Below are positions 59,985 to 64,000 of a stretch of 64,000 nucleotides of DNA, piece after piece. The notes beneath the pieces are model-generated. The model saw only the letters and a list, made by a program, of their open reading frames with translations. It had not been told where the DNA came from and did no database searches. Both the position numbers and the translations under genes were made by a program. Origin of the DNA: JBMHDN01 sp049889355 (GTDB lineage: Bacteria; Pseudomonadota; Alphaproteobacteria; Puniceispirillales; Puniceispirillaceae); the NCBI GenBank assembly GCA_049889355.1, contig JBMHDN010000009.1:1-64000 (forward strand). The letters are read 5' to 3'. The first letter of the stretch is position 1. Each line of letters starts with the position of its first letter.

Positions 59985-60656
59985 ATGAAAAAAGCCGTAT
60001 TTTTTGGGTCTATTGGGACTCTCACCGAAACATCAGAGCTTCAGCGTCAGGCCTATAATCTGGCCTTTCAGGATGCAGGATTGAACTGGCATTGGAATGT
60101 GGCGACCTATTGCGCGCTGCTGCGCCAGCCAGGCGGCAAAAAGAGGCTGACCAACTGGTCAAAAGGAACGCTGAGCACAGCTGATATTGACCGGCTCCAT
60201 AGCGCAAAAGAACGTCATTTCAGCATAGCTGCACAAGCAGGGCTGCATTTGCGCCCGGGTGTGGCCAAATTGATGGATTATTGCAAACGCCATGATATCC
60301 AAATTGGGCTCATCACCACCACGACCAATAAGACCTTATCCTTATTACAAACAGGCCTTGACCATGCGGTGGATTTCAATGTCTTTGATCTCATCACCCA
60401 GAAAGGCGATGTCGCAGCTGAAAAGCCAGATTCGGCAATTTATCATCATGCGCTGAGCAAGCTGGGTTTGAAGCCGCATGAAGCAATTGCCATTGAAGAT
60501 ACAGCTGCCAATCAGCGCGCAGCACTTGATGCAGGCATTGATTGCGCGCTTACCCCAGGAGATTACGCGACTCTAGAGGCAGGCACACCTGTGCTGGCCT
60601 CTGCTGATTTGCTGATTTCTGCCCTTGATGCACAACCAGACAGGCTGGCCGGGTAA
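59985..60656 (+). CDS. HAD-fold protein lacking the catalytic aspartates (CbbY-like pseudoenzyme?)
   Basis: This 223-residue protein has the overall plan of CbbY-type HAD phosphatases: an N-terminal core strand, a helical cap with LNWHWNVATYCALL and GGKKRLTNW, motif II LITTTTNK, motif III Lys in AAEKPDSAIY and motif IV AIEDTAAN. However, motif I, which should read FDxDGTL, reads FFGSIGTL. The nucleophile Asp is Gly8 and the acid-base Asp is Ile10. It therefore cannot use the normal phospho-aspartate mechanism. It may be a regulatory or sugar-phosphate-binding pseudoenzyme, or act by another mechanism. The ATG at 59985 is chosen since GAGG is well spaced from it. It lies after the Cox-like genes on the same strand. 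Confidence 0.88.
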   Translation: MKKAVFFGSIGTLTETSELQRQAYNLAFQDAGLNWHWNVATYCALLRQPGGKKRLTNWSKGTLSTADIDRLHSAKERHFSIAAQAGLHLRPGVAKLMDYCKRHDIQIGLITTTTNKTLSLLQTGLDHAVDFNVFDLITQKGDVAAEKPDSAIYHHALSKLGLKPHEAIAIEDTAANQRAALDAGIDCALTPGDYATLEAGTPVLASADLLISALDAQPDRLAG

Positions 60657-60809
60657 AGAGGGGCTCTTGCCCCTTTCAAAACCAACTTGGCGTTTTTCAA
60701 CCTATCTCCGCACCGAACATATGCTATGTTCAGCTGCGATGGGGTATCGCTTGTGCTATGCCAGCATCGTTTTTTCAAAAGACCGTCTCAGTCAAAAAGA
60801 GGTGATTTC

Positions 60810-61742
60810 ATGGGTGCCATCATTCAGGTGAATGAACTTGGTAAGCGTTATGAGGGTGGGTTTGAAGCACTCAAATCTGTCTCTCTTGAGGTGCAGCAAG
60901 GCGAGATCCTGGCCTTGCTAGGCCCCAATGGCGCAGGTAAAACCACTTTGATATCCTCTATTTGCGGGATCAGCCAGCCAACCTCTGGTTCTATCAGTGT
61001 TGATGGCTATGATGTAGTGAGGGATTACCGAGAGAGCCGGCGCCTTATCGGATTGGTGCCGCAGGAAATTCAGCTTGAGCCCTTTGAAACCGTGTGGAAT
61101 ACCATTCGCTTTTCACGTGGCCTTTTTGGCAAGAAGCCTGATCCTGATTATCTCACGCAGCTTTTGGAAAAATTATCGCTTCTGGATAAAAAAGATAACC
61201 GCAGTATGATGCTGTCTGGTGGGATGAAACGGCGCGTATTGATCGCTAAAGCCCTCAGCCATGCACCAAAAATTCTGTTTCTGGACGAGCCGACAGCCGG
61301 TGTGGATGTCGATTTGCGCAAAGATATGTGGCGTATTGTCGAAGAGCTCAAAGCTCAAGGCACCACTATTATTCTCACCACCCATTATATTGAAGAAGCT
61401 GAAGAAATCGCAGATAGAGTCGCGGTCATCAATAAGGGCGAGATCATGCTGGTGGAAGAAAAAGAAGCATTGATGCGCCGGATGGGCTCAAAGCAGATGC
61501 GCATTGAATTACAAAAGCCCTTGGACATGCCGCCTGCCAGTCTGGGGGATTTCAATCTGTCTCTGTCTGAAGATGGGCAATGCCTGATTTATGAATATGA
61601 TGGCAAGGCAGAGCGCACAGGCATTACACGCCTGCTGGCTGCAGTGGCAGAGGCAGGGCTGACCATACGTGATATTCAGACAGACCAGAGCTCATTAGAA
61701 GATATTTTTGTTCAGCTGGTCCAGCAAGGAGAGGCGAAATGA
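60810..61742 (+). CDS. ABC-2-type exporter ATPase
   Basis: This is a 310-residue ATPase, starting at 60810 after AAAAAGAGGTG; an in-frame start 123 bases earlier adds unrelated sequence. Walker A GPNGAGKTT lies near residue 38. The signature is LSGGMKRRVLIAKAL, Walker B is ILFLDEPTAGVD, and the switch His is in THYIEEAEEIADR. A C-terminal domain of about 80 residues follows. It matches YadG/CcmA-like ATPases that work with an ABC-2 permease, which is the next gene (ATGA overlap). The exported substrate is unknown. Confidence 0.92.
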   Translation: MGAIIQVNELGKRYEGGFEALKSVSLEVQQGEILALLGPNGAGKTTLISSICGISQPTSGSISVDGYDVVRDYRESRRLIGLVPQEIQLEPFETVWNTIRFSRGLFGKKPDPDYLTQLLEKLSLLDKKDNRSMMLSGGMKRRVLIAKALSHAPKILFLDEPTAGVDVDLRKDMWRIVEELKAQGTTIILTTHYIEEAEEIADRVAVINKGEIMLVEEKEALMRRMGSKQMRIELQKPLDMPPASLGDFNLSLSEDGQCLIYEYDGKAERTGITRLLAAVAEAGLTIRDIQTDQSSLEDIFVQLVQQGEAK

Positions 61743-62500
61743 ATTACCGTGCAATCGCTGCTATTTATCAATTTGAAATGTCCCGCACCTTCCGCACGCT
61801 GGCTCAGTCTATTGCAGCGCCAGTGATCTCCAGCGCGCTTTATTTCATTGTGTTTGGTTCAGCTATTGGCAACAGGATGATGGATATTGAAGGGGTAGAT
61901 TACGGCGCCTTTATCGTCCCGGGCCTCATTATGCTCACCGTTTTGATGCAGAGCGTGACCAATGCGGCCTTTGGGATATATCTGCCGAAATTTGTCGGCA
62001 CAGTCTATGAATTACTCTCGGCCCCGATTTCAGCCTTTGAGATTGTTGTTGGCTATGTCGGCGCAGCCGCCACGAAATCACTGATGATCGCCATCATCAT
62101 TCTGATCACGGCGCAGTTTTTTGTCGATGTACAGATTGCTCATCCGGTCTGGATGGCTGTTTTTCTGGTGGTGATTTGTATCACCTTCAGCCTGTTTGGT
62201 TTTATTATCGGCATTTGGGCCAAGAATTTTGAACAGCTGAATATGGTGCCGATGCTGATTCTCACCCCGCTGATTTTCTTAGGTGGCTCCTTTTATGCGG
62301 TCTCTATGCTGCCGCCTTTCTGGCAGGTGGTGACATTGTTTAATCCGGTGGTTTATCTGATATCTGCTTTTCGCTGGTCTTTCTTCGGGGCCGCTGATGT
62401 GTCAATTGGGGCGAGTGTGCTGGCGATGATGCTCTTCACCGCTGTCTGCCTTGGCATTATCACTTGGATTTTCAAAACCGGCTATCGTTTGCGCAGCTAG
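61739..62500 (+). CDS. ABC-2-type exporter permease
   Basis: This 253-residue membrane protein has six helices. It begins AIAAIYQFEMSRTFRTLAQSIAAPVISSALYFIVFG, has KFVGTVYELLSAPIS in the coupling region and LTPLIFLGGSFYAVSMLPPFWQ before the last helices, the ABC-2 signature area. It pairs with the preceding ATPase and resembles YadH and NodJ. The 3' neighbour is unrelated by function. Confidence 0.92.
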   Translation: MNYRAIAAIYQFEMSRTFRTLAQSIAAPVISSALYFIVFGSAIGNRMMDIEGVDYGAFIVPGLIMLTVLMQSVTNAAFGIYLPKFVGTVYELLSAPISAFEIVVGYVGAAATKSLMIAIIILITAQFFVDVQIAHPVWMAVFLVVICITFSLFGFIIGIWAKNFEQLNMVPMLILTPLIFLGGSFYAVSMLPPFWQVVTLFNPVVYLISAFRWSFFGAADVSIGASVLAMMLFTAVCLGIITWIFKTGYRLRS

Positions 62501-62649
62501 GTACAAGGCCGATAGAATAAAGCTTGGCCTGAACTGAGTTAAAAAAGAAATGAATTGCCAAAAGACAGGCTAAAGTAAATTGCTTTTGCTATTTCACCTG
62601 CCATATCTTGCTCAATTAAGAAATATTTTCCAAATATCATCCACAGTAA

Positions 62650-62691
62650 ATCACCCTTAGGGGATCACCCCAATAGGAGATCATCCATAGG
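62650..62691. repeat. Three degenerate 14-bp repeats upstream of the rhodanese gene
   Basis: ATCACCCTTAGGGG, ATCACCCCAATAGG and AGATCATCCATAGG are end-to-end 14-bp units sharing an ATCAnCC and a TAGG core. The copies have diverged. They lie 35-75 bp before the start codon, in the likely promoter or leader. Confidence 0.6.
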
Positions 62692-62723
62692 GAAACATCG
62701 GGTGTGGCCGATTAACGGAGAAT

Positions 62724-63701
62724 ATGATGCAAAAGCAACAACAACATCTACTCAAGGTCTTGTTTGCCGCTCTGCTGCTTTGGATACCAGCTAGCCTTGC
62801 AAAGGCGCAGCCATTGGTAACAGCAGACTGGCTCTCAGAAAATCTTGGTAACGACAATCTGGTGGTGATTGATTTGCGCAACCAGATTGATGAAGGCAGC
62901 TATGAGACTTTTTTGAAAGGTCATATTCCAGGTGCTGTCCATTCTGACTATCTCAAAGATGGCTGGCGGGTCGCGCGTGATGGCGTGCCAGGTCTCCTGC
63001 CGTCAGATGCTGAGTTTGAAGCATTGGTGCGCCCTCTTGGCGTATCGAACAACAGCCAGATTGTGCTGATTCCAGCAGGTGTGTCTTCAACAGATTTCGG
63101 TAGCTCAGCACGTGCTTACTGGACATTTAAAGTCTTTGGGCATGAGGCTGTATCTATTCTGGATGGCGGCTGGCAGGGCTGGCAAAAAGCCTATCCAGAT
63201 CAGATCGCAACTGGTGCGCATCAAATCCCGGCCCCCGGTGATTTCAACGCCGTCTTTGATGCGACAGGCTATATTGATACAGCAGGTGTCAGCGCGCTGG
63301 TCGATCAAGGCAAGAAATCAGGCCATACCTTATTGGATGGGCGCACAGCCGAGCAATATAATGGTGAAGGCAAACATGGCAAGGCACGCGAAGCAGGCCG
63401 TATCCCAGGGGCGGTAAATCTGTTCCAGGCACAAGCCTATAATGCAGAGACAAACCGCTTAAAATCGAAGGCTGAACTGCAGTCAATTTATGGCGAGCTG
63501 GGTGCTGAGCCGGTGGTAAGCTATTGCAATACAGGTCATTGGGCAGCAACCAACTGGTTTGTGCTCTCTGAAGTGTTAGGTCAAAAAGATGTCTATCTTT
63601 ATGATGGCTCCATGGTGGAATGGACCGTTGATCCAAACCGCCCGCTGAAAACCCAGTCTAATTTAGACAAGCTGTTGGGCATCTTCAAAAGCAAAGGCTA
63701 A
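62724..63701 (+). CDS. Exported sulfurtransferase (two-domain rhodanese)
   Basis: This 325-residue protein begins with a Sec signal peptide (HLLKVLFAALLLWIPASLAKA, cleaved before QP) and has two rhodanese domains. The N-terminal, inactive domain spans about 32-160, with GHIPGAVHSDY and SILDGGWQGW. The C-terminal domain has LLDGRTAEQYNGEG and the catalytic Cys268 in SYCNTGHWA. The active loop CNTGHWA differs from rhodanese CRKGVTA and mercaptopyruvate transferase CGSGVTA, so the donor is uncertain. It should act in the periplasm. A YeeE/YedE-like gene starts six bases downstream, so sulfane sulfur or thiosulfate handling and uptake are probably linked. Confidence 0.9.
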   Translation: MMQKQQQHLLKVLFAALLLWIPASLAKAQPLVTADWLSENLGNDNLVVIDLRNQIDEGSYETFLKGHIPGAVHSDYLKDGWRVARDGVPGLLPSDAEFEALVRPLGVSNNSQIVLIPAGVSSTDFGSSARAYWTFKVFGHEAVSILDGGWQGWQKAYPDQIATGAHQIPAPGDFNAVFDATGYIDTAGVSALVDQGKKSGHTLLDGRTAEQYNGEGKHGKAREAGRIPGAVNLFQAQAYNAETNRLKSKAELQSIYGELGAEPVVSYCNTGHWAATNWFVLSEVLGQKDVYLYDGSMVEWTVDPNRPLKTQSNLDKLLGIFKSKG

Positions 63702-63706
63702 ACACC

Positions 63707-64000
63707 ATGCAACAAGGCAGTGTCCTTCCTCCTCCTCCCCCAGAAAGTGGCACTGCTGCCACCGGGTCTGATCCAAAAGGGTCGGCCCGGTTTGGCGTGA
63801 GCAGCCTTTTCTCCTCTCTAACAAGCCTGCTGCCCTTGCTAGCTATATCGCTTGTAATAGCGGTTTTGGTGCTGGTTGATAGCGGTGTTCAAGGGCTCAG
63901 CCTTTTTGTGCTTGGCGGTGCGCTTGGCGGCTTGTTTTTGCTGTTTCAATATGGCTTTGCCTCAGGGTGGCGGCGTTGGCTGGAAACCGGAGACGGGCTG
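63707..64000 (+). CDS. YeeE/YedE-like sulfur transporter, N-terminal part (cut by window end)
   Basis: An open reading frame of 98 codons runs off the right edge without a stop, starting at ATG 63707, six bases after the rhodanese stop. The first 35 residues are polar and proline/serine-rich (SVLPPPPPESGTAATGSDPKG). Two hydrophobic segments follow: LLPLLAISLVIAVLVLVDSG and GGALGGLFLLFQYGFASGWRRWLETGDG. The last block resembles the start of YeeE/YedE (TsuA-like) thiosulfate/sulfur permeases. The gene continues outside the window, so the family call is provisional. Confidence 0.7.
   Translation, partial: MQQGSVLPPPPPESGTAATGSDPKGSARFGVSSLFSSLTSLLPLLAISLVIAVLVLVDSGVQGLSLFVLGGALGGLFLLFQYGFASGWRRWLETGDGL

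Overview
The window reads as chromosomal DNA of a free-living marine alphaproteobacterium. It has moderate GC, dense operons with ATGA/TAATG overlaps, and many high-affinity importers: two TRAP systems, one tripartite tricarboxylate (TTT) system, one polyol ABC system and one branched-chain amino-acid-type ABC system. A SAR116 (Puniceispirillum-like) or roseobacter-like bacterium would fit, but nothing here fixes the taxon. I saw no rRNA, CRISPR array, prophage, integrase or insertion sequence. One tRNA (Phe) lies at the left edge.

Layout. 0.06-5.6 kb: tRNA-Phe, a GMC flavin oxidoreductase and a TRAP importer with a Tat-type binding protein. 5.6-13.5 kb: a leftward cluster whose split UxaA-like pair (SuyA/SuyB), histidinol-dehydrogenase-like HpsN, SDR and zinc ADH match the 2,3-dihydroxypropanesulfonate (DHPS) to sulfolactate to pyruvate plus sulfite pathway. 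It has a divergent LacI regulator, a clear LacI-type operator and a nearby TauE/SafE-family (TSUP) permease that could export sulfite. 13.7-19.4 kb: a LysR gene facing a six-gene, fully overlapping operon. That operon encodes a succinate dehydrogenase/fumarate reductase-like complex, whose flavoprotein lacks the covalent-FAD histidine, and a two-subunit class I fumarase. 19.6-29.4 kb: a membrane protein, a CBS protein, then a sulfatase-themed region: TauD-like dioxygenase, metallo-beta-lactamase protein, two type I sulfatases, a MarR regulator and TctCBA.

29.6-37.3 kb: a polyol operon (ABC importer, AraC regulator, mannitol-type dehydrogenase, GAPDH). 37.4-43.8 kb: ATP-dependent PEP carboxykinase converging on a leftward regulatory set: an ScfR/RamB-like XRE regulator, a lone receiver, a small CbrX-like membrane protein and a CbrA/CrbS-like transporter-kinase. 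This suggests control of gluconeogenic or acetate-type carbon use. 44.1-49.3 kb: a five-gene HAAT ABC importer. 49.4-55.1 kb: a UMF1-like MFS protein and a second TRAP system with an enolase-superfamily enzyme. 55.1-59.8 kb: molybdenum-cofactor factors (a MoeA-like/MobA-like fusion and XdhC) divergent from CoxS, CoxM and CoxG-like subunits, with no CoxL large subunit in sight. 60.0-64.0 kb: a HAD-fold protein lacking the nucleophilic aspartate, an ABC-2 exporter, an exported rhodanese and the start of a YeeE/YedE-like sulfur transporter cut by the window end.

Two patterns run across the window. Each of the five binding-protein genes is followed at once by a stem-loop before its membrane-component genes, as expected for differential expression. 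Several spacers carry short tandem repeats of 14-16 bp and unrelated sequence. Sulfur is a recurring theme: sulfonate lyase, sulfite exporter, several sulfatase classes, rhodanese and YeeE. The strongest leads are the His-less fumarate-reductase/fumarase operon, the CoxL-less molybdenum hydroxylase locus, the nucleophile-less HAD protein and the region where three sulfatase superfamilies meet.
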